From the NCBI GenBank assembly GCA_016872795.1, contig VGYZ01000032.1, positions 1 to 38,908 on the forward strand: a stretch of 38,908 nucleotides of DNA. Reading direction: 5' to 3'. The position numbers and the translations under genes are program-made. Origin of the DNA: Planctomycetota bacterium. GTDB taxonomy: Bacteria; Planctomycetota; UBA1135; GCA-002686595. Under the pieces are notes generated by a model. That model did not search any database. It saw only the letters and a list, made by a program, of their open reading frames with translations, and was not told the origin of the DNA. This document shows positions 7,142-17,473 of the stretch, piece by piece (position 1 is the stretch's first letter; every line of letters starts with the position of its first letter).

Positions 7142-8740
7142 TCAGCGCCCCCTGCGGCGCAGCGAGCGGCCGTGTCCCCCGCCGCCGGGCGTCCTGACGC
7201 GCACTTCATCGCCTGCTTCGAGCGCGAGCGTCGCACGCGCGCCCTGCGGCCGCGCTCGTCCATCGCGCAGCAGCGCGAGCTCGCCGCACGCGCCCGCAGA
7301 CCCGCCCGCCAGCCCCCAAGGACCTCGGGACGCGCGGTCGCCGATCCACGCCAAGCGCGCCGGAACGAGGAAGCGCAGGCGCTTCTCGATCCCGTCCCCG
7401 CCGCGCCGCGCGCCAAAGCCTCCCGAGTCGCGCCGTACCGTGCAGCTCCCAAGCCGCACCGGATAGCGCCGCTCGAACTCCTCGATCGGCGTGTTGCGCG
7501 TGTTGGTCATGTGCGTGTGCACTGCGTGCGCGCCCGGTCCCTGCGCCGACGCGCCCGAACCGCCCGCGATCGTCTCGTAGTACGCGAAGCCTCTGCCCGC
7601 GTGCACGCCGCCGAAGGACAGGTTGCTCATCGTGCCCGCGCTCGCGGCCGGGATGCGCTGCGGGAAGACCTGCGCGAAGGCGCCGAGCAGCACATCGACG
7701 AGGCGCTGGCTGGTCTCGACATTGCCAGCCGCCACGGGCGCTGGATAGCTCGCGTCGACGACGCTGCCCGGGCGCGTGAGGATCCTCATGTGGGCGCGGC
7801 TGCCTTCGTTGATGGGCGTTCCTTCAGGCAGGAGCAGCGCCAGCGCGTACGCCACCGCGGCCTCGGTCACGGCGCGCGTCGCGTTGAGGCTCGCGCCCTG
7901 CTGCTCGGCGCTGTCGCGGAAGTCGAGCTCGAGCTCGCCGCCCCGCCGCCGCAGGTGCACCACCAGCTCGACGCGCTCGCCGCCCGCGCGCGCGGGCTCG
8001 AGCGAGTCGCGGAATGTCACGCGCCGCGCGGGAAAGGCTCGCACGAGCTCTCCGACGCGCGCGGCGGTCCACTCGACGAGCGCGCGAGCGCGCAGCGACA
8101 GCTCCCTTGGGCCGTGTTCGGCCGCGAGCTCCCCAAGCCGCACCTCCGCCCGGCGATTGGCCGCCCACTGCGCGAGCAGGTCGCCCTCGCGCTCGCGCGC
8201 GTCGCGCAGGTTCGCGCGCAGGAGCGCGAGCAGCTCGGGCACGAGCCGGCCTGCTCGCACGAGGTGCACGGGCGGCAGGCGCAACCCTTCCGCGTGCACA
8301 TCGTCGACGGGCGCCATCGAGCCTGGATGCGCGCCGCCGATGTCCGAATGATGCGCGCGGCTCGCCGCATAGAAGCGCGCGCTGCGCTCGCCGGGCAAGA
8401 ACAGCGGAGAAACCAGCGTCACATCGGGCAAGTGCGTGCCGCCCGTGTAGGGGTCGTTGTGCAGCACCGCATCGCCGCGGCGCAGCGTCGCCGATGCGCG
8501 CACGCACTCCACCGCGCGCCCCATCGAGCCCAAGTGCACGGGAATGTGCGCGGCCTGCGCGATCAGCGCGCCGCGCGCGTCGAAGAGCGCGCAAGAGAAG
8601 TCGCGGCGCTCGCGGATGTTCGCAGAGAGCGCCGAGCGCTGCAGCGAGAGTCCCATTTCCTCCGCCACCGCGGAGAAGAGGTGTCGAAACACCTCGAGGC
8701 TGGCCGACTCGTGCCGCACGACCCCGCGCCGCGCCGCCAC
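7142..8740 (-). CDS. HyuB-like hydantoinase / 5-oxoprolinase B subunit
   Basis: Resembles the B subunit of the N-methylhydantoinase / 5-oxoprolinase / acetophenone carboxylase family, ATP-dependent enzymes that open cyclic amides or carboxylate substrates together with an HyuA subunit. The 532 residues show family motifs: [52 protein letters not shown], and the C-terminal [28 protein letters not shown] and [12 protein letters not shown](D)G. The start is GTG at 8738-8740, three bases after the stop of the GspK-like gene. No HyuA-like gene is visible in the window, which is unusual because the two subunits are normally encoded side by side. The substrate cannot be read from sequence. Confidence 0.88.
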   Translation of the reverse strand: MAARRGVVRHESASLEVFRHLFSAVAEEMGLSLQRSALSANIRERRDFSCALFDARGALIAQAAHIPVHLGSMGRAVECVRASATLRRGDAVLHNDPYTGGTHLPDVTLVSPLFLPGERSARFYAASRAHHSDIGGAHPGSMAPVDDVHAEGLRLPPVHLVRAGRLVPELLALLRANLRDAREREGDLLAQWAANRRAEVRLGELAAEHGPRELSLRARALVEWTAARVGELVRAFPARRVTFRDSLEPARAGGERVELVVHLRRRGGELELDFRDSAEQQGASLNATRAVTEAAVAYALALLLPEGTPINEGSRAHMRILTRPGSVVDASYPAPVAAGNVETSQRLVDVLLGAFAQVFPQRIPAASAGTMSNLSFGGVHAGRGFAYYETIAGGSGASAQGPGAHAVHTHMTNTRNTPIEEFERRYPVRLGSCTVRRDSGGFGARRGGDGIEKRLRFLVPARLAWIGDRASRGPWGLAGGSAGACGELALLRDGRARPQGARATLALEAGDEVRVRTPGGGGHGRSLRRRGR

Positions 8741-8743
8741 GCC

Positions 8744-10192
8744 TCAGCGCCCCTCGACCGGGAAGTCGATCACTTCGAACGGCGTGTAGTCGAGCACTTC
8801 CCAGCGTACGAGCGGCACGATCTGCGTCGTCTCGCCATCGGTCTTGCGCCACACGACCGAGCGCACCGTCCGCACGAGCCCCTTGCCGCGCTCGTCCTCG
8901 CGCTCGCCGGGCCGCGGCACGCCGAGCGTGCCTCCGAAGTCGTCGCTGGCGCCGGTCTTGCGGCGCGCCGTGATGTAGATCGAGAACACATGGCTGCGCA
9001 CGCACAGGAGCGAGCGCAGGTCGTCCTTGGCGCCGTCGTCGAGTCGCTCCCAGCCATCGACGTCCTCGACCTCCTCCATGGTGTCGAAGATCTCGCGCTC
9101 CACCACCTCCTCGCCGTACTCGTCGAGCTGCGGCTCCGCTTCCTCCGTCTCGCCCTCCGCGCCTTCCTCGTCCTGCTTCTCGAGGTTGCGGTACTCGACC
9201 ACGGAATCCCAGAAGCGCGGCGCGACCGTGCGGTCGTCGACGAGCGCCTTGAGCACCGCCACGGGCGCGGTGTTGACGTTGACGCACACGCCCCAGTTGG
9301 GATCGTTGTCTTGCCCGCTGCCCTGCCCGCCCGCGCCTGCGCCGTTGGGGTCTTTCTGCGCCTCGAGCGCGCCCGCACCGGTGGCGTCCTCCTGAGACGA
9401 GCCCTGCTGCACCGAAGTCCACACGCTCAGGTACGAGCCGAGCGAGTGCACGATCTCGCCGCGCTCGTCGCGGAAGTCGCGGAACAGGCTGGGCTCGAAG
9501 CGCTTGAGCACCTCGAACTCCTTGAGCGTCATCGGCAGCGCGCGCTCGCGGTTGTCCTCGAGGTCGCTCATCTGCTTGGCGCGCGGGAGCACCGAGTTGA
9601 GCCGATTGCGCAGGTGCTCGCGCATCGCTTGCGCGATCCGAACGGCCTCGCTCCGATCGACATCGACCGTCGAACCGTCACGGAAGAAGTCGATCAGGCG
9701 CGCCACGCGCTCGAGGGCCTTCTCGCTCTCCTCCTCGTCCTCGAAGAGCAGCTGCAGCACATTGAGCTTGCCGTCCTCGTCCTGCACGAGGATGCGCAGC
9801 TCGATGTCGCCAATGGTCGAGCGCTGAGGTCGCCCCCAGGAGTCCATGCGCGAATCCGCAGGCTGGTTCTGCCCCTGCTGCCCGTCCCCGCCCGCCCCCG
9901 GCGCCCCACCGCCCGTGGGCGGCGCCATGCCACCGGCCGCCTCGCCCCCGCCCTCCGAGGCAGCGGCGTCCTGCGCGAGGCTGTCGTAGACCTCCTGCAG
10001 GGCGGACTCGATCGCCATGTCCATCTGGGTGATGGTCACGTCGTTCTCCGTCACGCGCAGGTCGGCCTTGGTGCCGTAGGAGAGCTGGAAGACGATCGCG
10101 TAGAGCAGGATGATCATCAGGAACGCCATCAGGAGCGCCGAGCCCTTGCGGGGGCGGCGGGCGTTCGCGGATCGATCGCGTTGGAGCGTCAT
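8744..10192 (-). CDS. GspK-like minor pseudopilin (type II secretion / type IV pilus system)
   Basis: Starting at the ATG 10190-10192 gives a prepilin-like N-terminus: a basic leader with RRPRKG before [20 protein letters not shown], one hydrophobic helix (residues about 19-37), then a large exported domain. GspK proteins cap the pseudopilus. The pattern [19 protein letters not shown] matches the helix-hairpin-helix-like part of GspK, where NxNTA is typical. Residues about 75-125 are Gly/Pro/Ala-rich and there is an acidic patch ([22 protein letters not shown]). The frame is open to an ATG at 10240, but those 16 residues do not resemble a leader. The upstream neighbour is a secretin gene, which supports the assignment. 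No obvious peptidase site analysis beyond the leader is possible by eye. Confidence 0.78.
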   Translation of the reverse strand: MTLQRDRSANARRPRKGSALLMAFLMIILLYAIVFQLSYGTKADLRVTENDVTITQMDMAIESALQEVYDSLAQDAAASEGGGEAAGGMAPPTGGGAPGAGGDGQQGQNQPADSRMDSWGRPQRSTIGDIELRILVQDEDGKLNVLQLLFEDEEESEKALERVARLIDFFRDGSTVDVDRSEAVRIAQAMREHLRNRLNSVLPRAKQMSDLEDNRERALPMTLKEFEVLKRFEPSLFRDFRDERGEIVHSLGSYLSVWTSVQQGSSQEDATGAGALEAQKDPNGAGAGGQGSGQDNDPNWGVCVNVNTAPVAVLKALVDDRTVAPRFWDSVVEYRNLEKQDEEGAEGETEEAEPQLDEYGEEVVEREIFDTMEEVEDVDGWERLDDGAKDDLRSLLCVRSHVFSIYITARRKTGASDDFGGTLGVPRPGEREDERGKGLVRTVRSVVWRKTDGETTQIVPLVRWEVLDYTPFEVIDFPVEGR

Positions 10193-10315
10193 CGGCGAGG
10201 GGTGGACGATGGGCGGCGGGCCTTCTTCCCGCACCGGCACGGTGGGCGCAGTCTACGCCGCCACGGACTCCAACCCTACCTTCGCGGCCGCAGGCGCCTC
10301 GAAACTCGCGGCTTC

Positions 10316-11767
10316 CTAGAACTCGCGGTTGAGGTCGTTGCCCTGCAGGATGCGCGGGCGGATGAAGAACAAGACATTGGACTGTTCCTTGCGCGTGAAC
10401 TTGGCCTTGAACAGGAACCCGAGCAGCGGGATGTCGCCGAGGAACGGCACCTTGCGCTCGTTGTCGACCGTGCGCTCGGTGATCAGGCCGCCGAGGATCA
10501 CCGCCTGCCCCGGCTGCAGGTAGACCACGGTGCGCGCCGCGCGCTGGGACACGACCGGCACCTGCACGGGCGAGTCCGAGGAGGTCACCAGCACGGTCTC
10601 CGAGCCGGTGATCTGGGACTGCTCGACATCGATGTTGAGCGCCACGGTCTGGGTGCCGACGACGCGCGGCACCACGAACAGCTTCACGCCCACCTCTTGG
10701 TAGGCGATGGTCGCGTTGGCGAAGCCGCCGGCGTTGTTGACGCCCGTGATGTTCAGGTACGGGATCTTCGAGGTGTTGGAGATGTCCGCGCGCCCGCCCT
10801 CGCGCACCGCGATCTTGGGGCGCGAGATGATCGACACATTGTCGTTGATCGCCAGCGCCTCGAGCGCCGCGTTGAATGTCACTGCGTCCTGCACGCCGCC
10901 GACCGTCAGCACGCCCTCGACGCCGTTGGCGAAGTTCGGCATCGAGCTGTCGAAGCTCTTGACGAAGGTCTTCGACGGAAACTGGAACATCGGGTTGCCA
11001 TCCGGCGAGCGGACGCCGATGTCCAAGATGTCGTTGAGCGTGACCTCCACGATCTTGGCCTCGATCTCGATCTGGGGCACCCCGGCCGCGAACAGGTTGA
11101 GGAAGTCCTCGACCTCCTGCATCAGCTCCGCCCCGGCGGTCACGACCAGCCAGTCGGCCAGCGCCGCTGGGGTGCCCGCGGCCGCCGTCTTGATGTCGCG
11201 GAGGTCCTGATAGAGCTCGACATCCCAGCCCGCGAGCAGGTCGAGCTTGACCATGCTCGGAGGGCTCGGCTGACCCTTGTCCGGCGTCCACAGCGGGAAG
11301 TTGCCGTAGGTCTCGAGCAAGCTCTTGAGCTTCTCGCCCGTACCCACGCGCAGCGGGAAGGGCTTGGTGATCGTGCCGTCGGGGTAGACCTTGATGCGCG
11401 CCCCGAACTGCAGGAAGGGGTTCTGGAGCGGCTCGGGCGCGGCGAGGTGCTGCGGCTTGGGCTGCGTCGCGGCCCCCCCCGCAGGATTCGTCGCCCGCGT
11501 CGGGACCCGCGGGTCGCCCGCACCGGCCCCGTCCATTCCTCCCTCGAGGCTCGCGAAGGGGTCATCCCCTTCGAACTGCGTCACCGGGCGGATCGTGCCC
11601 TGCTCGAGCAGCTCGCGCAACTCGTCCGGCGACAGCTCTCCGGGCGTCGTGCGTCTGGCCTCGTCGCCCGCGGTGCGGCACCCCACGAGCGACGGGCACG
11701 CGGCGAGGAGCGCCGCGCACAGGGCGACACAGGATCGCGAGAGGTGAGCAGTGGAAGTCGGGAGCAA
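10316..11767 (-). CDS. Secretin (GspD/PilQ family) lipoprotein
   Basis: An outer-membrane channel subunit for type II secretion or type IV pili. The N-terminus has a hydrophobic signal with lipobox-like LLAAC (Cys24) and SLVGC (Cys30), so it is probably lipidated. One N-domain-like segment (ADWLVVTAGAELMQEVEDFL) precedes the secretin core, which begins at VPQIEIEAKIVEVTLND. The core includes ISRPKIAVREGGRADI and the C-terminal signature AVILGGLITERTVDNERKVP followed by FLGDIPLLGFLFK. At 483 residues it is shorter than most GspD proteins, with fewer N-domains. The only start that covers the signal peptide is TTG at 11765-11767, with no clear ribosome binding site. The GspK-like gene follows after 75 bases; no ATPase or inner-membrane platform gene is in the window. 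Confidence 0.9.
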   Translation of the reverse strand: MLPTSTAHLSRSCVALCAALLAACPSLVGCRTAGDEARRTTPGELSPDELRELLEQGTIRPVTQFEGDDPFASLEGGMDGAGAGDPRVPTRATNPAGGAATQPKPQHLAAPEPLQNPFLQFGARIKVYPDGTITKPFPLRVGTGEKLKSLLETYGNFPLWTPDKGQPSPPSMVKLDLLAGWDVELYQDLRDIKTAAAGTPAALADWLVVTAGAELMQEVEDFLNLFAAGVPQIEIEAKIVEVTLNDILDIGVRSPDGNPMFQFPSKTFVKSFDSSMPNFANGVEGVLTVGGVQDAVTFNAALEALAINDNVSIISRPKIAVREGGRADISNTSKIPYLNITGVNNAGGFANATIAYQEVGVKLFVVPRVVGTQTVALNIDVEQSQITGSETVLVTSSDSPVQVPVVSQRAARTVVYLQPGQAVILGGLITERTVDNERKVPFLGDIPLLGFLFKAKFTRKEQSNVLFFIRPRILQGNDLNREF

Positions 11768-11908
11768 GTGCAGTCCGAGGTGTGGGCCGCGCCGCGGCCG
11801 ACCTTCGAGAGTAGGCGCAGCGGACCGCGCTGGGGAGGGTGACCTGAGATTGGATCTGGGCCGGCCGGTGGGGAGCGTGGCGCGCGGGGCCCGTTCGGGG
11901 GTCCGTCG

Positions 11909-12355
11909 CTAGAGCTGCGCCTTGACGAGGTCGGTGATGTCGGCCACGGCGCGACCGTCCTTGTGGCGGATCGACTTCCACACGCTGCAGTACCCTCGGC
12001 TCGCCCGCAGGTTCTCGCAGGCCGTGGTCGCGCGGTTGGCAGCCTCCGTGAGCAGCTGGATGCCCTCCGGCGAGTCCGCGGCGATCTTCTCGCTGCGCAG
12101 CTTGCGCATCTCAGGCGTCGCCTCGAGCAGCGCCTGCCAGTCGACCACGGCCGGGTTGGACACCTGCGACGCCTCCTTGAGCCCGACCACACTATCGGTG
12201 GACTTGGCGACCCAGTCCCGGCTCGCGGCGGCGACGGTCTCGGGCGCGACGGTTTCAACCGCGACGCACCCTTCGAGGCCCGCGGCGGGTAGCGGCGCCT
12301 GAGTGAAGGGGGCGAGCAAGCTGGCAAGCGACACGATCCAGTGCAGGGCGTTCAT
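11909..12355 (-). CDS. Small exported protein of unknown function
   Basis: I do not recognise the family. The ATG at 12353-12355 has a good GAGGAG ribosome binding site 7 bases upstream, so I chose it over the longer frame (to 12421). The 148-residue product starts with a signal peptide (MNALHWIVSLASLLAPFTQA followed by PLPAAG). The mature part is mostly helical by composition, with cysteines at GCVAVE, TACENL and GYCSVW. It ends in HKDGRAVADITDLVKAQL. It lies between the regulator gene (12542) and the secretin, all on the same strand, which fits an envelope role but does not show one. Confidence 0.6.
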   Translation of the reverse strand: MNALHWIVSLASLLAPFTQAPLPAAGLEGCVAVETVAPETVAAASRDWVAKSTDSVVGLKEASQVSNPAVVDWQALLEATPEMRKLRSEKIAADSPEGIQLLTEAANRATTACENLRASRGYCSVWKSIRHKDGRAVADITDLVKAQL

Positions 12356-12541
12356 GGTGGTCTCCTCGTTCGGAACGCGACTTTGCAAGGGACGGTCCAG
12401 CGTTGCCGATACGCACCGCACTCGTGCGAGGATCGCTCCCTAAGCCCATTCACCACAGAGGTTTATGCCCACCGTTTCGCGCCGAGCCGGGGCGGACTCT
12501 TCCGCCGGCGGCGCCCCGTTCCACCCGCGTCCAATTCGCCA

Positions 12542-15500
12542 TTATTCGCCAAGCGCGTGCCGTTGTGGCCCAGAACGGCTCGGAATGGCCCTCGAAGTCC
12601 TGCGGAAGCGGGCGCCGCGCCGACTGCCCTCCTGATTCAGGTACCCCTGCTCGACCAGCCACTGCAGATCTCGCAGGGCCGTGCGCGCGGAGATGCCTTC
12701 GACCTCGGCGAACTCCGCCGAGCTGGTCCGGTCGCCGGGACCGAGCCGCTCGAGCAGCCGCGCGGCACGCTCCGACAGGCTCCCGCCGGTCAGGTCCTCG
12801 TACGAGACCGGTCCGCTGGGCTCGACCGCCACCAAGGCGAGGTACTCCGGCCCGAGCTCGCCCCCTTGGGCCAGCAGGCAGGAGCGGGCGAGCACATTTT
12901 CCAGTTCGCGCAGGTTGCCGGGCCAGCTGTGGTCGTGGAGCGCGTCGAAGACCTTGGGATCGATTCCGGTGACGGGCCGGTTGGCGCGCTCGTTGAAGCG
13001 GCGCACATAGGCCTCCACCAGCTTGGGGATCGCGGCGCGCCGTTGCCTCAGGGGCGGCACGGTCACATGGGCCACATTGAGCCGGTAGTAGAGGTCCTGA
13101 CGGAAGCGCCCGGCCTCGACCTCGTGCGCGAGGTCGACCGAGGTGGTCGCCACGATGCGTACATCGATCCGGATCGTCGAGCTCGAACCCAGCGGCTGAA
13201 CTTCCTTGGACTCCAACAGGCGCAGGAGTGCCACCTGACCCGCCGCGGGCAGGCCACCGATCTCGTCGAGCACCACCGTGCCGCCGACCGCGTACTCGAA
13301 CGGCCCCACGCGCCGCGAATGGGCCCCCGTGAAGGCGCCCTTGACATGCCCGAACAGCTCGTCCTCGATCAAGCTCGCCGAGAGCGAAGGGCAATGCACA
13401 TGGACCAGCGGCCCATTGGAGCGCGGGCTCCAACGGTGGACGAGCTCGGCGACGCGGTCCTTGCCGACCCCGGTCTCGCCGCCGATGAGCACCGAGAAGT
13501 CCTGTCCCGCGATCAGCCGCAGGGTGTCGAGCAGCTGGATCATGACCGGGCTCGCGGCCACGAAGTCCACCGGCACGAGGCCCGCGAGCTGAGCGATGTT
13601 GACCGTCGGCGGGCCCGACTGGACCTCGGCCATGCGCTCCTCGAGCACCGCGAGCACGAAGCGCGCGCTCGGGCCGTCGACGGGCCAAGTGGCGTGGGCG
13701 CTGTAGATCCCGGTCACGGCCTCGCCGTCGGGCCACGCCCCCGTGGTGAGTCGATCGACCACCCTCGCGGCGAGGGCTTCGGCGTCCGGGGGCGAGCCGC
13801 GCCATGGCAAGGCCAGCTTGAAGTCCGCCGCGCCCGAGCGACCGAACACGGCCACTCCGCGAATCGAGGTCCCCAGGCGGCTGGCCGCCTCGCGCAGCCG
13901 TTCGCCGGCGCGCTCGTCATCGCGCGGCAAGCCCGCGAGGTGAATCTGCAGCAGCGTCAGGCCCGTGCCCGCGCCTCCGCGGCGGATCTCGTCCGCCACG
14001 CGTTGACGGAAGCCCGGGTCGGAGAGGAAGCCCGTGACCGCGTCGCGCACGGCCTGTCGGTAGAGGCGCGCGTTCTCGAGCACGATCGCCGACTGCGACG
14101 CTGCGGCGAGCAGGAAGGCCTGATCTTTGCCCGGAAGGTCCGAGTCAAAGCCGACCACCACCGCGCCGCGCGTCTCGCCCGAGGCGACCAGCGGCAGACA
14201 CAGCACGCGTCGAGCCGCTCCGAGCACCGTGCGCTCGAAGTCGGTCAAGACCGCGCTCTGCCCGCGATCGACGACCGTCACGAGCTCGCCCGCCACCAGC
14301 GCGGAGTGCAGCGTGAGCGCCTCGTCCGGCAACGGCAGGTCGCGCCCCCCCTCGGCGTAGATCCGCGGCTCCTCTCCCGCTTCGCCGCGCCACAGGATCG
14401 CGAGCCCCGTGGCCCGCGTGTGGCGCGCGAAGAAGGCCAGAATGGCCTCGCGAGCCTGATCGGGATCGAGCCGCCGCGACAGCTCGCCCTGCGCGCTCTG
14501 CAAGCGCTCCATCTCGCGCACGCGCTCGGCAATCTGCTCGGAATAGTCGCGCACGGCCACCGCGAGGTTGCCGACCTCGTCCGTGATTTCAGGCTCGACC
14601 TCGCCCGGCCGCCCCGCGCGCAGCGCGCGGTCGAGGCGCTCGATCGGTCCGACGAGGTGCCCCGTGAGGATGCCCGCGAAGAGCAGCACCGTGAACACGG
14701 CCGTGATGCCGGCGGCGAGCAGGAGCTCGGTCAGCGAGTAGCGGCCGAGCACCGCTTCGGCGCGCTCGCGCTGCGGCACGACGAGCACACCCACGAGGTC
14801 CGCGCCGCGCGCATCCCACACGCCGCGCCGCAAGTCGAGCGCGCCCGATTCGAGATCCGCCGCCACCGGCGCGGGATCCGAGCCCGCGCCCACGAGGCGT
14901 ACATCGGAGCGCGCCGTCGTGGAGGAACCCGGAAGTCCCGGTGCGCGCGCCACGGCGACCGAGAGCGGCTGTTCCGCACCCGGCGCTGTCTGCGCCACGC
15001 CGAACAGCCACAGCTGCCCGAAGGGTCGCGCGGGGCCGGACTCGAACGCGAACGAGCGCGGCAGCGCACGCCAGGTCGCACCTTGGCCAACGCGCACACG
15101 CCGTCCATCGGGCTTCGTGCGCTCGAGCCAACGCATGTCCCCCTGCGGCTCACCCCACGCCTGTGCGAGCTCTTCGCTCGTCTCCGGAAAGCTGCCGTCG
15201 ACGCGCTTCTTCAGCTCGACGATCCGCAGCAGGCGCGCGGCCTCGCGCTCGAGCTCGCGCAGCTCGCGCTCGAGCTGCGCCTCCGCGCGCGCGATCGCCT
15301 CGGAGGCGCGCTCGGACTCGCGCGAGCGGTGCTCCGCGCTCAACGACGCGTCGAGGAGCAGCGTCAACGCCAGCAGCGGCACCGCGCTCGTCACCGCGAA
15401 GCCGACCGCCAGCTTGCCGCGCAGTCGCCGCCGCGTGCCGAGCCACTCGGCGAACAAGGCGACGAGGAACGGCGCCACCGAGGCCAGCGTCACCAGCGGC

Positions 15501-17350
15501 GCGGTCTCCCACACCGACTTCGCCGGCGGCGCGACATCGCGCAGGTAGAGCGTGCCGAGCTGCTCCGTACCGAGCCGCAGCGATCGAGCGAGCTGCCCGC
15601 GCGCGACCTTGCGCGGCGTGCGGCCGGGCGCGACGACCTCGGCCTCGATGGTCGGATCGGCGAGCGCCCAGCGCCACTGGCCTTCCGCGGTGGTGCGCAG
15701 GCTCCCGAGGTCGACCGGCCCGGCGCGCGGCACGCGCGCGCTCGCCGCCACGACCTGCACGGAGTAGCTCGTCGGCGGTCCGACATGGCGCACGAGCACC
15801 TCGTCGGCCTCGACCGCGGCCGGCAGCGCGAGCGCGAGCGCGTCGGCGTGCAGCTCGCCGCGCGGCCCCCCGGGGATCAGCAGCGCCGGCTCGAGTCCCG
15901 CGCGCTCGAGGTGGGAGTCCGCATCGAAGTGCAGGTCGAGCGCGTCGCGCACCTCGAAGGGCGGCGCGACGGCTCGCCCGCCGCGGCGCACCTCGATCGA
16001 GAGGATCGGGATCTCGCGCGGACTGGTGCGTGCGTAGCGCGGATCGCTGACGCGCGTGACCACGAGGAGGCCATCGACCTGCGCTGGACTCGCGAGCGGC
16101 AGCGAGAGCGACTGGGCCGGCGACAGCGTGACGCCGGAGAGCGGCGCGCGGCCAGCGAGCGCCATGGGCTGGAACGCGGTGTCGCTGCGCAGCGTGCGCA
16201 GCGCGGGCCCGAGAGTGGCGCCACCGGGCACCAGCGCCACATGCTCGCGCGCGGGCTCGGGAGAGATCGCTCCGCCGGACAAGAGGGTCGCTGCCTCGCG
16301 CAAGAGCTCCTGGGGCTCGGGCTGCCCGAGCAATCCCGAGCGCAGCAGCGCGTCGAAGGCCTCGCCGTAGGCGACGAGCTCTTCGCGTCGCTCCTCGGCC
16401 GCGCTGACGCGCGCGATGCGCACGCCGATCGCGACGGCCCCCGCGAGCGCGAACGCGCCGATGCCGATGCGCAGGCCGATGTGGCGCGCCCGCGACTGGC
16501 GCCACACCTTGCGCGAGAGCAGCGCGAGTCCGTAGAGCCCGGCGAGCGCCGCGAGCAGCCACGGGCGAGCGCCCTCGTCGCTGGCGGCACTCGCCGCGAG
16601 CGTTTCTTCCTCGCTCGGCGCGAGCAGGCGCAACAGACCGCGGCGCTCGGCGCGCAGCGCGATCTCCGCCTCGCCGGTCCAGGTGGCATAGGTCTCGAGG
16701 AAGCCGCGCTGGTCTCGGTCGCACTGGGAGAAGTTGAGCCCGAGCTCCGCGCCCGCGCTCGGCGCGAAGCGACCGAAGGAGCGCCACGGGATGCGCGCCT
16801 CGAAGCGATAGCCACCCGCCAGTTCCTGCGCCGCGACCTCGACGCCGCCGAAGCCGCCGTCCGGCCGGCCCGGCTGCCCCGCGCGCGGATACACGCCCCA
16901 CGGCCGCTCGCTCCACGAGGGCGCGAGCATCACCTGCCAGTCGTCGGCCCCCCACTGCGCGACGACATCGGCGGTCGAGAGGTACAGCTCGATGCAGTCG
17001 CCTTCGTACCAGCGCTGGGCGTCGTGCTGCTCGAGGTCGTCGCGCACCTCGCCGCACAGGAACAGATCGCTCGCATTCCAGCCGAACCAGACGCGTACGC
17101 TGGCGTCGGCGGGCCCGCGCCACAGGGCGCCCGGCGCGCGGCCGTCGAGGGAGACGAGCTGGTCCGGCCGCTCGATCACGAGGTCGGGCGCGCGCTCGCC
17201 GCGCCACTCGGTCCCGTCGCCATCGAGGACCAGCACCGTCGAGGGGACAAACGGCGCCTCGACCACCGAGGTCATCGGGGCGCGCTCCTGTCCGCTCGAG
17301 AACGGCGCGAGGGCCGCGAGCGAGAGCAGGGAGCGCGCGAGGATCGACAC
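12542..17350 (-). CDS. Giant membrane-bound sigma-54-type activator: CBM9-like sensor, HAMP, GAF, degenerate GGDEF, AAA+, winged helix
   Basis: A predicted 1602-residue one-component regulator starting at GTG 17348-17350. Order by eye: signal peptide (1-20); a carbohydrate-binding family-9-like/DOMON-like domain (about 40-220, DGDGTEWRG, WYEGDCIELYLS); membrane helices near 270 and 300; an outside segment to about 610; helices near 625 and 660; a second outside segment starting with a coiled coil; a last helix (about 875-895) into HAMP (near 900); GAF (about 970-1095); and a degenerate GGDEF (about 1100-1180, RDAVTGFLSD, with RSGAADFKLALP in place of RxGGDEF). The sigma-54 AAA+ domain follows (Walker A GGETGVGKD near 1288, intact GAFTGA near 1340, Walker B VVLDEIGG). 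The C-terminus (near 1545) is a winged-helix-like HTH (FAEVEGISARTALRDLQWLV) instead of a Fis helix. It should activate sigma-54 promoters from the membrane. Its ligand and targets are unknown. Confidence 0.85.
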   Translation of the reverse strand: MSILARSLLSLAALAPFSSGQERAPMTSVVEAPFVPSTVLVLDGDGTEWRGERAPDLVIERPDQLVSLDGRAPGALWRGPADASVRVWFGWNASDLFLCGEVRDDLEQHDAQRWYEGDCIELYLSTADVVAQWGADDWQVMLAPSWSERPWGVYPRAGQPGRPDGGFGGVEVAAQELAGGYRFEARIPWRSFGRFAPSAGAELGLNFSQCDRDQRGFLETYATWTGEAEIALRAERRGLLRLLAPSEEETLAASAASDEGARPWLLAALAGLYGLALLSRKVWRQSRARHIGLRIGIGAFALAGAVAIGVRIARVSAAEERREELVAYGEAFDALLRSGLLGQPEPQELLREAATLLSGGAISPEPAREHVALVPGGATLGPALRTLRSDTAFQPMALAGRAPLSGVTLSPAQSLSLPLASPAQVDGLLVVTRVSDPRYARTSPREIPILSIEVRRGGRAVAPPFEVRDALDLHFDADSHLERAGLEPALLIPGGPRGELHADALALALPAAVEADEVLVRHVGPPTSYSVQVVAASARVPRAGPVDLGSLRTTAEGQWRWALADPTIEAEVVAPGRTPRKVARGQLARSLRLGTEQLGTLYLRDVAPPAKSVWETAPLVTLASVAPFLVALFAEWLGTRRRLRGKLAVGFAVTSAVPLLALTLLLDASLSAEHRSRESERASEAIARAEAQLERELRELEREAARLLRIVELKKRVDGSFPETSEELAQAWGEPQGDMRWLERTKPDGRRVRVGQGATWRALPRSFAFESGPARPFGQLWLFGVAQTAPGAEQPLSVAVARAPGLPGSSTTARSDVRLVGAGSDPAPVAADLESGALDLRRGVWDARGADLVGVLVVPQRERAEAVLGRYSLTELLLAAGITAVFTVLLFAGILTGHLVGPIERLDRALRAGRPGEVEPEITDEVGNLAVAVRDYSEQIAERVREMERLQSAQGELSRRLDPDQAREAILAFFARHTRATGLAILWRGEAGEEPRIYAEGGRDLPLPDEALTLHSALVAGELVTVVDRGQSAVLTDFERTVLGAARRVLCLPLVASGETRGAVVVGFDSDLPGKDQAFLLAAASQSAIVLENARLYRQAVRDAVTGFLSDPGFRQRVADEIRRGGAGTGLTLLQIHLAGLPRDDERAGERLREAASRLGTSIRGVAVFGRSGAADFKLALPWRGSPPDAEALAARVVDRLTTGAWPDGEAVTGIYSAHATWPVDGPSARFVLAVLEERMAEVQSGPPTVNIAQLAGLVPVDFVAASPVMIQLLDTLRLIAGQDFSVLIGGETGVGKDRVAELVHRWSPRSNGPLVHVHCPSLSASLIEDELFGHVKGAFTGAHSRRVGPFEYAVGGTVVLDEIGGLPAAGQVALLRLLESKEVQPLGSSSTIRIDVRIVATTSVDLAHEVEAGRFRQDLYYRLNVAHVTVPPLRQRRAAIPKLVEAYVRRFNERANRPVTGIDPKVFDALHDHSWPGNLRELENVLARSCLLAQGGELGPEYLALVAVEPSGPVSYEDLTGGSLSERAARLLERLGPGDRTSSAEFAEVEGISARTALRDLQWLVEQGYLNQEGSRRGARFRRTSRAIPSRSGPQRHALGE

Positions 17351-17402
17351 GAGCGCATCCTATCCGGCCCGCGCGCGAGCGAGCGATGTAGCCACCGAAG
17401 CG

Positions 17403-17441
17403 GCGAAGGCCGGCGGACATCGCGCGTCCACCGGCCTTCGC
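17403..17441 (-). terminator. Stem-loop after pnp
   Basis: GCGAAGGCCGG at 17403-17413 is the exact reverse complement of CCGGCCTTCGC at 17431-17441: an 11-bp stem with a 17-base loop, in the 123-base gap between the pnp stop and the start of the regulator gene. No T-run follows on either side, so it may act as a factor-dependent terminator or mRNA-stabilising structure. Its outer arms (GCGAAGG/CCTTCGC) match those of the stem-loop at 1096-1129. Confidence 0.5.
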
Positions 17442-17473
17442 ACGCTTGCGCGACTTCGGAGCGTGAGAGCTCT

